Positions 1-14,100 of a stretch of DNA of 64,000 nucleotides are shown here, in pieces. The notes beneath the pieces are model-generated. The model had not been told where the DNA came from. It was given only the letters and a program-made list of their open reading frames with translations, and did no database searches. Position numbers and translations under genes: made by a program. Within the stretch, counting starts at the first letter, position 1; each line of letters begins with the position of its first letter. This stretch comes from Anisakis pegreffii (lineage: Eukaryota > Nematoda > Chromadorea > Rhabditida > Anisakidae): assembly GCA_035041965.1 (NCBI GenBank), contig JAPYMA010002982.1, positions 35,028-99,027 on the forward strand. The letters run 5' to 3'.

Positions 1-3000
1 ATTTGTGAATTCGAGCAGAGAACAATCCTGAAAGTATTTTGTGCCCGATTGATGTCATTTAAAGCGGTGATGTTCGCGCTAATTCAGCGATGCATTACGG
101 CCTTTGGAAGTCATTGATCAAATTGGAATTGACTTCTTGGTATTCATTTACTTCATTTACTCGTTTCTGAATTATGACTGCATGAATTATCAGCATGACA
201 TGTGACATCTGTCCATTTTTGAGAAGAGTGAGAAACTTTGTTCATTCATTCAGTATTAATCAAGCATCAGTCGCTGTTCTCGGTGAACTGAAACTACTCT
301 AGAAACCATCTCAAGATATTTGCTCTCTTTTTTTGTAAAAGTCTTGTCAGAGAGCGAAGTGTGCATGTTCCATTCACAAATAAGTGCATATGATCGGTGG
401 CAAAGGGCAGGTGAAAAAAGTTGATGAAATGTCGGAAAAATAAATGAATAACTGTCGTTTGCATTAAATCACCAATAAATAAATCATGTTTTAAGAAATC
501 AAATGCGTCAAATTTTAGTGAATGTTTGTGCGATGTTTCTATTAGGTCAATTCAACACATATTGATGTTTCCATATTCAATATCACTGCTCTTTGTAGGG
601 AGTAAATACATCCAGAGAGGTAATTTAGGGTTGCCAAGAGGTATTGAGGAGGCAAATGCAATTATTGATAAATTTCGTCCATTTTACAGCTGCCGAATGC
701 TTTTTTTTTCATTGCTTTTTGCTGTTAATTACTGAGGTTCGTAATTTTTCTGCAATTGATGTATAATGCGTTCAAAATGCTCACTTCATTGCAGAGAATT
801 AACTTCTTTTACGCTCTCCAGTAATTTCCGGACCGGTTTCCAAATTGCTTCCGATGTTTTGTGTGGAAATAGTAAATTGCTGTGCTAGAGGGAGAGGTAA
901 TGACGGACTGCCAAACCATCGTAATGCAACCTCGAAACGTGATAAACACTGCTCCTTATGAATGAGTATAGTTTGATGTAAATATGATGATCATTTTTTG
1001 AGACATTGTTCCTTACGATAACAGTCCTAGCTCATTAATTTGAGAATAAGTGAATGAATAAAATATGAAGGATTCCTTCGGGTTATCCGTTTGATCCAGT
1101 GTGAATTAAATACGAATATTTCGAAGATTGATTAAAAATGAAACGATGTCGAGTGAACTTCAACGATATGACAAATGAGTCGTGGAGTAATGCATAAGAA
1201 ATGACAAAAGTGTATATGTGTCACCGATCCGGATAGCGATAAATTCGTTGAGCCAACGTTGGAACAGCTCAAATCATTGGTGATGAACCTGCACTATAGA
1301 ACACTCTGAACGTGATGATGAGTAGGCAGAATGCAAAAGCTAGGAAGGGAGATATTGAAATTGAGAGGAATATTCAAAGCTTCATTGGCGACTCGATGCT
1401 TCGATCAATGCTTCTTGTTTCCTGATTGATTCGTCTACTCCAAAACGCACACATTTTCGCATATTACGTCATGAAATGAACCCTGGTCGCTTATTCATTT
1501 TTAATTCCAAAGTTATTACGAGCAATCACTAGAAGCAATCGTCAGTCACATCATAGAAATGAACTTTATTAAAATTGAGACCGTGTGCGATCATGCATAC
1601 CATTGCAGAGTGAAAGCGAGTTAGTTTTTCGTTTTCACTCAGATGTTATTGAAGGAATGTTTTATGCCTTTACGTTGGCATGCCATTTGCATGCTTTGTC
1701 CAGCGATTGTAGCCATCAGTCATTGATTCCTGACGTTAACGTGTTTGACGTCTATTAAATGCTTCATTAGGCTTGCAGAGCGCATTCATCGAAATTTTAT
1801 TCGTTGAATTCCTCTTCGACCACCACTCTCAAAATGATTAACACGTGGCTCCTAATAGAAAGTTTCAGAGTTAAGCTGAAATTTCAGTGTGTTGACGACC
1901 TAGGATGAGGGTTCAGAAACTGTAGACCAGAAAATTGAAACCGGTAAAAAAATCAAGGTCTACTAGCTTGTCGACCTACCATAATCTTCATCGCGTCTTT
2001 TGAACAAAAAATATTTTTGATCACCACGCAACACTGAATAGGTCAACTGATTTTTATATTGCCATGGGTATTTTACAGCTCGTCATTCCCTTAATATTTG
2101 CACCAACCAGAAACTATTGGGCAATTCTCAGTTCAGAAAGTAACTGATGAGGGAGTCCGAACATGTGTATACTTTTGCTGCTGCGATCATGTGCCAGTTG
2201 GTTCATCTCCCGAATTTTAAACATTTTAAACATTTTTTGGTGAAGAAGTCATCAAAATGATTTATACGCTCATATCATATTACGTCTTATCATAATCATA
2301 AACATCAATTCACACCGTCATTTTGTTTGTTGTTTTTGCACGATTGCTATCATAATCCCAAAAGTTAATCCCAAACGTCAGTTATTACTTTATGAGAGAA
2401 TGTTTGCGTAAACAACCTGATCGTCTGTTGATTTGGGCCGTCATTAAATCAAGCGTTGGCGTTATGATGAGCAGCAGATAATATCAATTTGCATTGTGGT
2501 CGCTTAATGATGAATGTCTACGAAACAGTGAATTCGATCGGGAGCATTAGAAATCAGTGGAGGACGTAACAGGAAATGCAGTCTTTCAAAATGATTTCAC
2601 TGCGATCATCCATCATCTGATCATATCAACACTCATTCATCATTCGATGCTATCAGTTTAAGTACGGCATCACTTACAATTAGTCAAATGTTATTTAGAA
2701 CGAATACACCTGGACATTGATGCAGTAGGATAATTGAATTGATAAACATTCAGTTACCTCTAAATGCTGATGTGTTGGATGAAATTGTGTTTGCCTAAAA
2801 GGTTTAGGACTGCATAAGGCACGCTACTGATCAATATTAATATCATCGTTAAATTTCATGTAAATAATGATACGCAAATTGAAATCTTTAACTATGATCA
2901 CACTGTTCACAATTTCATCAACAATTCATAAGTATGGAACTGACGGAATGTGATGGAAGTAGAAAATCCAAGTGAGATAAGCGAACGCAATATGTAACAT

Positions 3001-5921
3001 CGAAAACGGTCGTTGCAAGCTTGCAATAGCACTGATATCTTGAGAAAGTAATACACTTCATCCGATCGTTCACCGAGACGCTTGAATCAGTCTATATTTG
3101 CATTTGATTCGTTTTGGTTTTGTGAATGAATGAACATGAATTAAATAACGGCAATTATTTAGTCCTTATGATCAACTGTTCCTAAAGCGGTGGTCTAATT
3201 AAGTTCAGGATGATTTAATCTAAGCCATCTAACTTTTCCTGATAGCTATCGATTCATACATCGAAAATGTGACGATGTCATGATTAGTTGAAATCGGTGG
3301 AACGATGCGATCTGGACTATATGTTTATTCTTTTTTCTGTCATCTTTCTGTCATCGGTGTTTTATTTGACGTCAGTATTTTATTCTTTCACTTTTCTGTG
3401 ATCAGTATTCAACATATTTCAGTACACCTTATTCACTGAATACAAACTCATTCATCCATCTTGCATTAGCATCAGAAAATCCATCAGAAGTTTTACAATG
3501 TTTCGCAGATTGAACTACTCAAAGATATCATTGCTGATCAATTCTTGTTTGTAACTCTTCGAGAGTTGTCTGATGACGTTTTCCATGTGTTTGTTGCACA
3601 CAAAGGAATTGATTCCAATGAGATAATCGATGTATCAAAATTCTTTACCGATACGGATCACTTTCATGATTTTATTCACACTTTCTCACTGAGAAGTAAT
3701 TAGTCAACAAAGGAGTGCAGAGGTTCGGTCATTCAGACTGTTCGAAGGTTCACTACTGCAGTCGAAATGAAGCACCAAACGGAAGGTGATGAGAACGACT
3801 GAGTTATACCGTTCATGCCCTTATCCCTGACACTATGTGATAAGCGATGCCATTTGAAACATTGCTAATAGTGCAATAACATCAAAATACTGCAAGGGAT
3901 TACCAAGTGCGTCTGAATAGCTGGAATATAACGATGCAACGAAGCAAATTGCTTGAAGTTTTGCGAAGTACGAGATCGATAGCGCAATTGAATTAGTCCT
4001 TTACATGATATCTATTTAGAAACTCAATTGAAAGTGCATGATGAAATAGCCAAACGAAATTGTCTCTAAAGTACATCACTGCCTTGAAGCACTGAATCTT
4101 GTCGATTAGATTCCAGCAAACGATTGGTTGGAAAGGCTGAGAACGTAGCTAGCCTGCATGAACCAAATGTAGTCAGAGGAGATCCAAAACGAAAACCGTG
4201 CCAGCGATACTTTGTCTATTCAGTCGAACATTGTGCTTATCCCTCTGTCATGAAGTAGAAGTTTACCACGAAACGATGCAAGTAGTCGAATTTCTTCACA
4301 CACATAAAGAACTCGCTTAGAGGCAATCATGCAATGGGATGTTCATTGGAATTTTCAGCGAAACAATGAATATCTTTAAGGTTTTTTAGCCCAATAAGGA
4401 GATTGGAGTATGTTGGGCTTCAAATCATTGCTGTGTGACTGACCATAATGATCACACAACCATAATTCCCTTTCGTTACATGATTCGTATTGGCCTGTGA
4501 TTTATGTTTAAGTGACTTGTGTTTCATTGGCTTTTCCCAAACATTTTTTTCAGTGGCTTTTCCAAAGCTGCATTAAAAACAGATGAATAATAGGACGTAG
4601 TTTTTCAATAGAATGACAATGATATGGATGTTTCGAGGCTCGAAATGTGCAAAGTTATAGGCTGACTTATTCTGTTTCGATGAAGCAGTATCCTCTGCTC
4701 TCTGTGAGAGGTAGTCGACAGTTTCAGCGAACAGATCCCAAACAGATACGTTTAGAGATGAAATGATATCAACTAGTCAATCAACGTTCCCGTTTATTTA
4801 TGGTGATCTCAAGTTACGATTCATTGATTATTTTTCATATGAGATATTTCATATTCCGTTGAATCATTTCATGATGTCCAGTAGCCATATCAAGAGTCAA
4901 ACGACGTTTTGGCAACTGCGGCTGCGTATTTAATTGCGTTTTCATGTTTTCCTGTTCGATGCGAAAACAAATGCATATTAAACACTCGAAAGTGAAGTGG
5001 CAGATTAAATGCTGCATAGCAAAACGATCAGCGCATATCTTTTAATTTCACTTATGCATTCCCAGAAATCCAATTATAAATTATGAATGGTAGCGTCGAC
5101 CACCTCATTGAGCACACCCCACTATTCAGAGGAAAGTTGAAGGGAATTAAACGATTGCGCTCGTCGGATCAACACATCCAAATATGATTATTGTCTGAAA
5201 CTTATTAGAGATTCGGATAGATACGTTTCATCACGGAAGTATAACAAAAATATTATCAAGAACTTCATGGCGAGCACATAATCCTGTTCCGATGGAACTG
5301 AATTCAAACGGCCATCACTGAAGAGCTATTTGGTGTGCCTCAAATAATTGAACTGCTTCAATAGATTCAAATTCTATTCAAACGATTTTGCAAAATATGA
5401 TAATTTCTGACATCATTACCAGATATTCTGAGAAAAGGCAGTGTATATTCGTGAGATGGTAAATGTTTCCTGTGAAATTAGTAGACTTTTTAATTAAGAT
5501 CTGACGAGCGCATTTGTTTATTCGTGCTCGAATGAGCAGTTTGCCCCAGAGGCGAATTGCTCATAAAACTGGCTGATGCCATTAGTTTCCACAGGAAGGA
5601 AATGCTGTTGAGGAAAGGACTGGAGTTTGATCTACGATCGAATGGAGGAACGGAGTGCAGGTGAATTTGAAGTTATCGAGAGGAAATTTACGAGCAGCAT
5701 AAGGTGTGAGAGAGCATTTACTGAGATGAAAACTTAAATAGCAATCCCACAGATGAGTCTTCGATAGAGGAAAATGCTAATTGTAAGGATAAATTACCTC
5801 AAGCACTCAGAGCTGCCATAATTATAGGGCAGATGGAATTTTTCAGGTGATTCTTCGAATGCGGTTCTGGCCACTATATTTTAGAGTTATTTAAGGCTCG
5901 CGGTGAGATAACGTAAGCAAT
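1..5921. other. Intergenic, no gene recognised
   Basis: AT-rich sequence with only short ORFs of 60-70 codons and no recognisable protein motif on either strand. A few isolated acceptor-like strings occur (for example near 793 and 3510), but none is followed by an open frame ending in a donor. I see no RNA gene, long repeat or transposon in it. Confidence 0.5.
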
Positions 5922-6035
5922 TTATTCGTGCAGTTTCATCAGCCAGTGGCGCACTGCCGTACGACCTTCATCGCGATCACCTGGCTCAGTGAACATACGT
6001 GTTCTCGTCGGATTATCATCTAATGAGAGCCAATA
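5922..6035 (-). CDS. Candidate terminal exon of an unidentified gene
   Basis: On the minus strand a pyrimidine-rich acceptor (cttctccag) ends at 6036. An open frame of 37 codons follows, closing with TAA at 5924-5922. The encoded piece begins YWLSLDDNP and ends AVRHWLMKLHE, with a charged run containing FTEPGDRDEGR between. Its composition is far more protein-like than the surrounding AT-rich DNA. The stop codon overlaps an AATAAA string, which could serve as the poly(A) signal. No family is recognised. Upstream exons should lie at higher coordinates, but none could be joined with confidence. It could be a chance ORF. Confidence 0.35.
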   Translation of the reverse strand, partial: YWLSLDDNPTRTRMFTEPGDRDEGRTAVRHWLMKLHE

Positions 6036-9000
6036 CTGGAGAAGAAAATGAATGAAATTTATATTGATTAGAAATAGGTGACTAAATTCATTACTGGTCC
6101 TCGAAATTAGTTTCCTTGATGGTGTTTGTGCACGCGATAACTTTCTATTGATTTCGCAGTCATTTGAGAAGTTCACTGCGAGCATAAGAAAGTCTAATCT
6201 TCGCCTTAAACCAAGTTTGGAAATCAGTGTCAAGCAAGATTCGAATACACTTAGTCAAGGACATGTGCATGAAATGTATATTTCTTGCGTAACTTTTTCA
6301 TCGAACAGAATTTCCCTTTCCAGAGCGCTTGATTGCAATGCACTTCTATCGATTCAACAGAAAACGTTTCCATCTAATTCATCTACTTTTGGAAAAATTC
6401 AATTGCGATGAATTTTCATAGAATCAGTCGTAAAATTTTCATTAAATCTAGCTGCTTTCGTGAAAAACTTCAATTGCAATGAATTTTGATCTGATCGTCT
6501 GAAAAGGTTTTCAGCAAATTCACTTGTTTTATTTTTTTCTGAAAATTTAATCGTTCGCCAATGTTGATTTATTGCCGCCTTATAATGGGGCGTCAATATG
6601 GCGATTTTTTCATTCCCATGAGGAAACTATCGTGCAGACTGCACGATGTGGCTCAAAGCAATTAAATTTAGCAATAAACGTGACGTTGAGAAATTCATTA
6701 TGGCTGATGATAGTTCAGAGAAAAGTATTCGAATCGAACATGAATGATGTAATCTTGGATTTCGTTTACTTACCATTGCGTGAGTGAATTTTGCTCGTAT
6801 TCAGCAAAATCAAGAAGAAATCAGTGCATGAACAAACGAAAAACTAATAATTACTTGAGATCCCCTCAGCAGATGTTTACTCAACCCATCGAGGAGTTCG
6901 AACGGTTCAATTGTGACATTGTTATTGCAATTCTCCGCCAGCACATATCGTCAATGCAGCTGCTGCTTAAGAAATGTGAACGTTGCAATAAACTTCGACC
7001 GAAATCACTTCTGAATAATTTATGGTGACGCAAAGAATTAATTAATTTTTGCGTTATGCTCTAAATCGGTTCACATTCAACTGACGAGTGCAGATGCACC
7101 AAATAAGATGAATCCTAAAAATCTGCTCAGTAACATGCAATATTCTAGCACCTTCAACACTGAATTAGTTCTCAAGCTTGAAAAGGTCATCTCATTCAGT
7201 TTCACAAGGTATTCGCCAAAGCATCGCTTGCAAATGACTGACTAAAAAACAGCGCATTTGTTCTTCTCGTAGTCTGTGTTTCTTGACAAATATGTGATAA
7301 ATTCGAAGGGATCCATTGTCTTTCCAACGGAGAATTGTTGAAGGTAGAATCATAACAAGAGCTCTTCATAAAACTAGGGCAAGTCGTGGTCGCGACTGAA
7401 AATTGAAAAAATTGGCTGCATATTTGATGTGTTGGCATGCACCATTCGTGCAGATGGGAATTGCTTTGTTAATTATTCATTGTTAGTGAATGTCCTCAAT
7501 AGTTCCATTAAAAATAAAGAGATTACTTTTGGTGGTATTTTATCCGACTATTGAATATTCTCTTTTGTTTTTCGACTTCCACTAATCCACTAAAAATTCG
7601 AAGGTGATGGATTCGAGGAAACCTTAATGGATATCCCATAGAGCATTAACGCCCACACCACCTAAATATTGGATTTTTGATGGAAGAAATTGCCGAAAAT
7701 CTGAGAAATCGCCTGATCCAATGAGTCAGTCGGTACAAGCCCAAAGAAACGGTTCACCTTCAAAAAGTTATCGCAATGATGTTTAGTTGCTCTGATGATA
7801 CTTCTAAGAATTGTTTTGAAGATGTCAACTTCAGGCCTCTAACACTTATCGGCTATCGTCCTGACATTCTGATAAATGATCAGGGACATATCGATCAGAA
7901 ACGATGCAAATCGATCAAAAACTCATCGATATGCATCGTTTGCATGGTTATTGTATGAAGAACAATTTCCGTGGTAGCCCCTGAAAGTGGTGAGCCATCG
8001 TAAAATGCATGAAAGGAATGATGAGGATTTAAATGACGGCAAACGGGATGAAATCGGAAACGTTCGAGTTCATTTACAAGAAATATTACTATGGCAACGT
8101 CACTAAGGAAACTAGACTTTCTGGCATTGAAATCCGTGAGAGGATCATATGTCGTGAAAAAAACTCCTAGTGAGATAAATAAATGCAAGTATTTGAGCAA
8201 CGGGAAGCGCTACAGAGATGGTAATCAGCTTCATTTTCATGATTTATTTTTCTTGTCGATGTGCAGTGTTGCCTGAGTATTGCGCTTAAAAGGTGCCCAA
8301 TAGGACTGTCGAAGTTGGTTAAAGCGACAAGAATTTTCTTACTTAGAGAACTTCTGCGGCTGGAGGAACATGAGGGTCGCGTGTAAAATACCAGCAGGGA
8401 CTATTTAGAATGCAACAGTATCGATTGTTCTGGCGAAAAGAATTGCTGCTTTCAAATGATATCCGTTGGCCGTGTATCGCGCTCAGGAAAATTCGATGGT
8501 GTTCATCATCATGCTGCTGCTTTTTTTCGGTCAGCATACTGATTTGCGATCCGTGCTGCAAAAGCACTCAGGAAATGCTTTTGGTGCATCAGTCAGTATG
8601 TCATAGATTTTTGCAAGACATATCACGGATTCGCAAGACGAATTCATTAGCATCATTCGGCGTTGTTTGCCGTTTCTTAATGAAGTTTCAGAAGTTAAGC
8701 GCTTTCGCAATAAAGCGCTAAGTTAAACACCTCAAGCAATTTCTCTCGTAAATGATGCCTCATTATGAGGACTGTAACGCTCACCAAAGTGTTTACCCAG
8801 TTGCGATGCAATTAATGAGATTTATTTCACTATGAATGCATCTAAATACCAGAGTTCATGCCGTGAATGATGCGTAATATTTCGTTTTTCACTTCGATTT
8901 GTTGTTTATTCGGTGGAAGTGATGTACTTCAGTTGTGCTTTCAACTCCACAGGGACATAATGGCAATAAGTTATGTGCTTAATGCTATGCAATTATATTT

Positions 9001-10830
9001 TATTGTTGAAGTTATTGATGAAAGCGGGGAAGTCGACAATCGTTTGAACCTATTTGTTCGCGTTCGTCTGTGGACAGCCTGATATACACATCATCTAAAT
9101 AGCCTTACATGGTCTTCGTGCTAGCGTTTTGACAATAACGACAATGGATTAAAAACCACCGTCATCCGAGATGATCCGCCTCCCTCTAGCTTATAAAACG
9201 TGTCACATCGAAGGCCTGAATTCACCTATTATGTTCATTGGTTACTTTTCGACTTTACGCATTTAAGCTATACGGCTAGCGTTTGTTGAGCGATAGAATT
9301 CGTTTCATTTGCTAGTAGAATAATTTCATTTGCCGTTCTCGCTCTACTTGCAGGTATTCTCGAGTTGTGCTTCGCTGGTTTTGTGACTTGATTTGATATG
9401 TACCGAAATTTTGATAACATTTTGATAACATGTATCAAAAAATGCTTTCAAATGTCTATTCGGCGGACTGCGATATTGGTTTATCTGTGTAAATAGCATG
9501 ACTGAATTTAAAGGAATGGCTAGCAGATATGGCTATAATAAAATCATCAGAATGAGTCTGCACTGATCAGATTTGATTAACTCCTTGGCATCTATCGTCT
9601 GGTGTATATATAACTCAACTCTGAGCGTGAAACTTGTTCCAAAATTATTCGCATCATTTGTCACTCCTCTCGTAGATGTTTGCGTACATCAGTTCCGATG
9701 TGAAAGCGATATCAGCGGGTGAATTATCTTGATGGAGTGTTGCTTATGAATAGTTTTGTCGAGGATCCTAATAAGCAGAATCTAATTTCATTTCGACTTG
9801 AGGGCCTAACTCTAGCATCATCACCGTTGCTATTCATAACTTCTTGCGGATGATCGTGATATCATCGACAAAGCGCTATATCTTCATGTGCTATTCAAAT
9901 TCTGATCTCATGTAGGAACAGCTCCATCGCCTGCACACACATCATGCCGTTAGCTATCGAATTCCACCCTTCCCAATACTGCTCTTAATTCGGCCAATGT
10001 TCGTGAGTGGCGCTTTTAGAAATTTCCTTCTGGCGACAAGATTTTAATATCCAGCGTGAAAACGCTTCTGATCAACGCTGAATGTAAATACGACGAGATC
10101 TGGGAAGCTCCAAAAGCAAGCTTCCAATTCAATCGACTTGAATAACACACCAAACGGTCTTAGAAATTTTGTTTGTTTCAAATAAAAACCAACTTTGATG
10201 AATATTTTCGTCAACAAAAATGAGGCTGTGACTAAGTGGCATTGTTTGATGGAATGCTCATGGAATAGGTTTGTTTCAGGCATTCTCCCTCAGTTCAGCA
10301 ACACCCCTATCAAGTTCACCCATTATTCGAATGAGTGCACGGTATTTTACTGACCATCGTAGTATAGAAGATTTGTGATCTACTGGTAAGATTGTGTGAT
10401 CGATTTTGACTAGCGAATGAAAGCATTTATGAGTTATGATTCGTGGTCACCAGTGATCGTCTCTATGAAAATTCAAAAAACGGTTAACGATGACTCTTAT
10501 TCGGTGTTTCATCACCTTCAGACTGATCTTATCTTTTCAAAAAAGAGTGTCTTGTACCCATTAAGCGAGAGTGAGTCTATTCTGAATTGTTCGTCAGATT
10601 GCGCAATTACGGCCGCTACCGAAAGCGTCGGTGAAAGGCGAACGAATCAATCGAGCCTGAAAATGATCGAGTGGGAGACAATTTTCGGTTCGAAATTATA
10701 ATTTTGAAAGATGGCAGAAGTTTACATCGATCTGCAAATTGTTTCCCAATATTCCGTTACGTGAAATCTTGCACGTCGAATTAATGCACTGCGTGCGTCA
10801 CATGCAAGACAGGTCGAAATAGGAGCAGAT
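6036..10830. other. Intergenic; degenerate tandem repeat, no gene recognised
   Basis: No gene could be supported. Several ORFs of 60-100 codons occur on both strands, often overlapping in different frames, and none shows a known domain. The best-looking ones are on the minus strand near 7900-8100 and 10044-10283, but no consistent splice model was found. About 6367-6545 holds an imperfect tandem repeat, listed separately. Confidence 0.45.
6367..6545. repeat. Imperfect tandem repeat, about 70-base unit
   Basis: Three adjacent segments share the order: tttcat...ttc, a short spacer, gaaaaa-ttcaattgc-atgaatttt, then a gatc/gaatc-rich tail. Copies 1 and 2 (about 6367-6434 and 6435-6508) align well by eye. 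The third is shorter and decayed. No coding role is evident. Confidence 0.5.
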
Positions 10831-11102
10831 TCAAGTTGTGATAGCTTCATTCATCGCTTGTTCCATTAATTCACCGATGACTTCTGCCTTTGCATCCTTT
10901 CTTGAGAAGCGAAAAATCATTTGATAGTCGCCACTCAGTAGCTGAGAGTGTTTTGCTTGATAATACGCGAACGTAATTATTACAAATAGTATGTGCGAGT
11001 AAGTTCGCGTCCTATTGGTTAACGTGAATACTTCATGATTACAAGCAGTGATTTCATCGAAAATGCCGTGCTTTTTTTTCAAGTATTGCGCATTGATTCT
11101 GT
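10831..11102 (-). CDS. Candidate 3' exons of an unidentified gene
   Basis: The better exon is 10941-10831. It follows a ctctcag acceptor and gives 36 codons plus TGA. It starts LLSGDYQMIFRFSR, continues with KDAKAEVIGELMEQ and ends NEAITT, an amphipathic, coding-like composition. A possible preceding exon is 11102-11029, ending at a GAA|GTATTC donor, which joins in phase 0 and encodes a piece containing QYLKKKHGIFDEIT. The intervening frame is also open, so the alternative is a single unspliced ORF reaching 11241. The 5' part would run antisense to GPCR exon 1 (11120-11191). No family recognised. Confidence 0.33.
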
Positions 11103-11119
11103 TCGTTTCAGTTAGAAAA
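11101..11119 (+). promoter_or_regulatory. Probable trans-splice acceptor upstream of GPCR start
   Basis: The string gttcgtttcag ends at 11111 and the next in-frame ATG is at 11120, leaving a 5' leader of only 8 bases. In nematodes this layout is typical of spliced-leader addition. An ordinary acceptor from an undetected upstream exon cannot be excluded. Confidence 0.4.
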
Positions 11120-14100
11120 ATGGTTACGAATGAATCGCTGGAGAACGGCACTGACGAAGGTTCGTGCATCGAGCATCCTCCAGTATTTCTGGTGAATTTG
11201 TTTCGCCATATTTTCAGTATGCTTTTTGAAATTGAACACATGAATTATTGCGAATATCATCGAGCAAAGCGGAATGCGCAAGATAGATTTGTTCGCGGTG
11301 TTTTCCTTGCGAGAAAAAGCTTTTATTCAAATGAAAGTGTTCGGTGAGCAATTTAGTGAAAATCTGCAGCAGATTTCCACACAATTCTCCCAGACTGCGT
11401 CTCAAGTGATACTATATATGATCGTCAGCTGGTACAGAGCACAAAGCTGAGTGCGTGTGAAACGCTCATTACAAGCTCAAGCTTTCGAAGGTTCACAAAA
11501 AGAATGATTCTCAGCGTAGAGTTCGTTCAAATTTGTTTTGCTGAATGAGATTAGCATGTGCAGTGCTCAGTGAGTGCTAATATGAAACATATTTAGACTT
11601 AATCCAAACTGAGCAAAGTTCATGATAAACGAGAGATTATTTGAAGGAATTCAAAATGGTTTTCGTTGGATGTATTGGTGCAACAGTTGCATTGGTTAGT
11701 CTCATCGAGAACGTAATTATCTTCTACACGTTTGTTCATTCGAAAATTCTACGTCGACGTAATCTGCAGTATTTGACGTGTCTTTCATTGTGCGATGTGT
11801 TCGTTAGCATTTCATACATCGGCATTATGTCCATGCAGGTAATTCTATGAATTGACTCGTTCTTTCCAGTGGAATCGCTCGTAATACTCGTGTACAGTGC
11901 AACTTTTTTTTTGAATTCAGCAATGTGTCTAGAATCTGAGCATTATGACGAAGTGACAATGTTCTGCAATGTAGCTTTCAAACACGCATGACAACTACTA
12001 TCCGTAATTATTCTAGAGCTTGATTCTGGATCATCTGATCCGGCAGCTTATAGGGATAAGGTGCAAATTCGTTGAGTGGGCGGTCAGCGAGAAGAAAATA
12101 AGGACTTCTTACTAACGTTTCTTATCGCGAAATCTTTCCACTGGGCAACGATTTTGTCTCACAAAAATAAGTGTTCGCAATATATTTTTTTGTTTTAATC
12201 AAGCAAATTTCATAGAACCTCAATTAAGAGCTAATACAATAACAATAACAAGTAATAGCAATTTCATGTATTTGTCGATCGTAAACACTTCGGCACTAAA
12301 CAAATGGGAATAGTAGAAGGATGATTTGAATTTGACGCTGAGCTATTTCTGTAGTTTATGCATCGCAGTGTTTGACTGAACTCTTTGAGAGAGAGAGCAC
12401 ATTAGGCTTTGTCGAAATGCCTGGGGTGAAATAAGCATCGATGGCACAAATTGAAATTAGAACTCATTTGGAAAATTCGCACTTGACAAATTGATATGTG
12501 ATAGACGTGTCTGACCAAAGAACATTTTAATATATGCTTTAATAAATGATAAACTTCCATGTATCACGGAATTCATTTTTAACAGAAATCGAGCTTGCAT
12601 CTTACGGATTAAAAGAACGACTTCAATAAAACTTGAGTGAGACGTATTTGATGCAGATATTCAGCAAGTGAAAACTCAAATGTGTCGTATAGTTACGATT
12701 TCGCGATCACGTCAAAGAAACATTTCATTTTCTGAGTGCGTTCGCTGATCTGATCACATAAAAAGCAAAATACCTCAGTTCATCGACCACAAAGAGCACG
12801 CAAGGCATCGTTCGCAATTTGACACTTGTAAAAATTATGATCCGGTGATTGTACTATTTACTGCGTGAACCATTTCTTTGCGTGTCACTCGAAATGGAAT
12901 TAAATCATACAAAGAACCCATCGGTCGTGCTACCATTTTCAATGCAGCTGTTTTTTTTCTTACTTTTATTCCTAACTCTAATGAGTACTCATCGAACGGA
13001 TCCGAGTTTTGGTCAGAAGATAGGAGCAACATCTTGTCGAAAAATTCGAGCAACTTGCTGTTGAGAAAAAACTGAAATAACTTTTTTGTTCGAAAGAAGC
13101 GAAATGTATTATCTGCATACATCATTTGAAACATTCGTTTTCAGTGATCCGACACAATGCTTACAATTTCATAATGAAAAAATTACACAACAAAAGTGAA
13201 AAGAAAGCCATTCATAGATAATGATCCCTGAAGCATCAATGATCAAAATCAACATCGTTAGCGCAGAGCAACGTTACTCAAGGCTGATACATATGGGAAT
13301 TCAAATTTAATTGATGCATCCGCAACAACGTTGAATTTGTTTGAGATGTAGATGAGATGTAATTGGGGTAATTTCAGTGCCTATAGTTGAATTTCAGCAA
13401 AAATTAAAGTGGCACTGAAAATGTCCTCTAATGGAATGAGCATGGCAACAATGGAACAGCTGGAATTTTCTTGCACTCATGTGAAGTTTGTTGCCGTTGT
13501 AGGTTTATGCCGACTATTTCCGCTCATTCGCACTCTATCAACTGTGGCATAACTATCTGAGGATTGCGTTCACCGTATCGCACATAACAATCAGCATCGC
13601 ATCATTTCTCATCATGGCTGCAGCCATTGAACGCTATCTGCAGGTTCATTCAAGTCCCAGGTGAACAATATATTTCAGTTTCTGCAGGCAGCAAATGATT
13701 CAGTGCGAAAAAGGCAAACGAATATGAAGTTTTGAGCAGTTATCTTAATTGAAGTGTACTAAAAATATGATGAATGATGAACAATTTTCGAACCTTGAGC
13801 AGTTTAAGAGCGATGGGATTGGACAAGCCTTGGAAGCAGTTTCACAACTATCAGAATCGCATTAATTACATAAGTCACTTGCCAAACTGAGCTCACCTAA
13901 AGTATTTCGTTTTTGCAAAAATATTCTTCGCCAAATAATGCGAAATTGGGAGTTGCAGAGGCATTTCACTTCTTGGTTATGTATCTCGTCACAGGACAGG
14001 TATAGGCGTTGGAGCCTTCCTGCTTGGTGTCTTACTACGTGGAACAGTTTTCTTTGAAATTCAAGTGAACTTTTCTATTTGATTTTATCGTTTACTGCAT

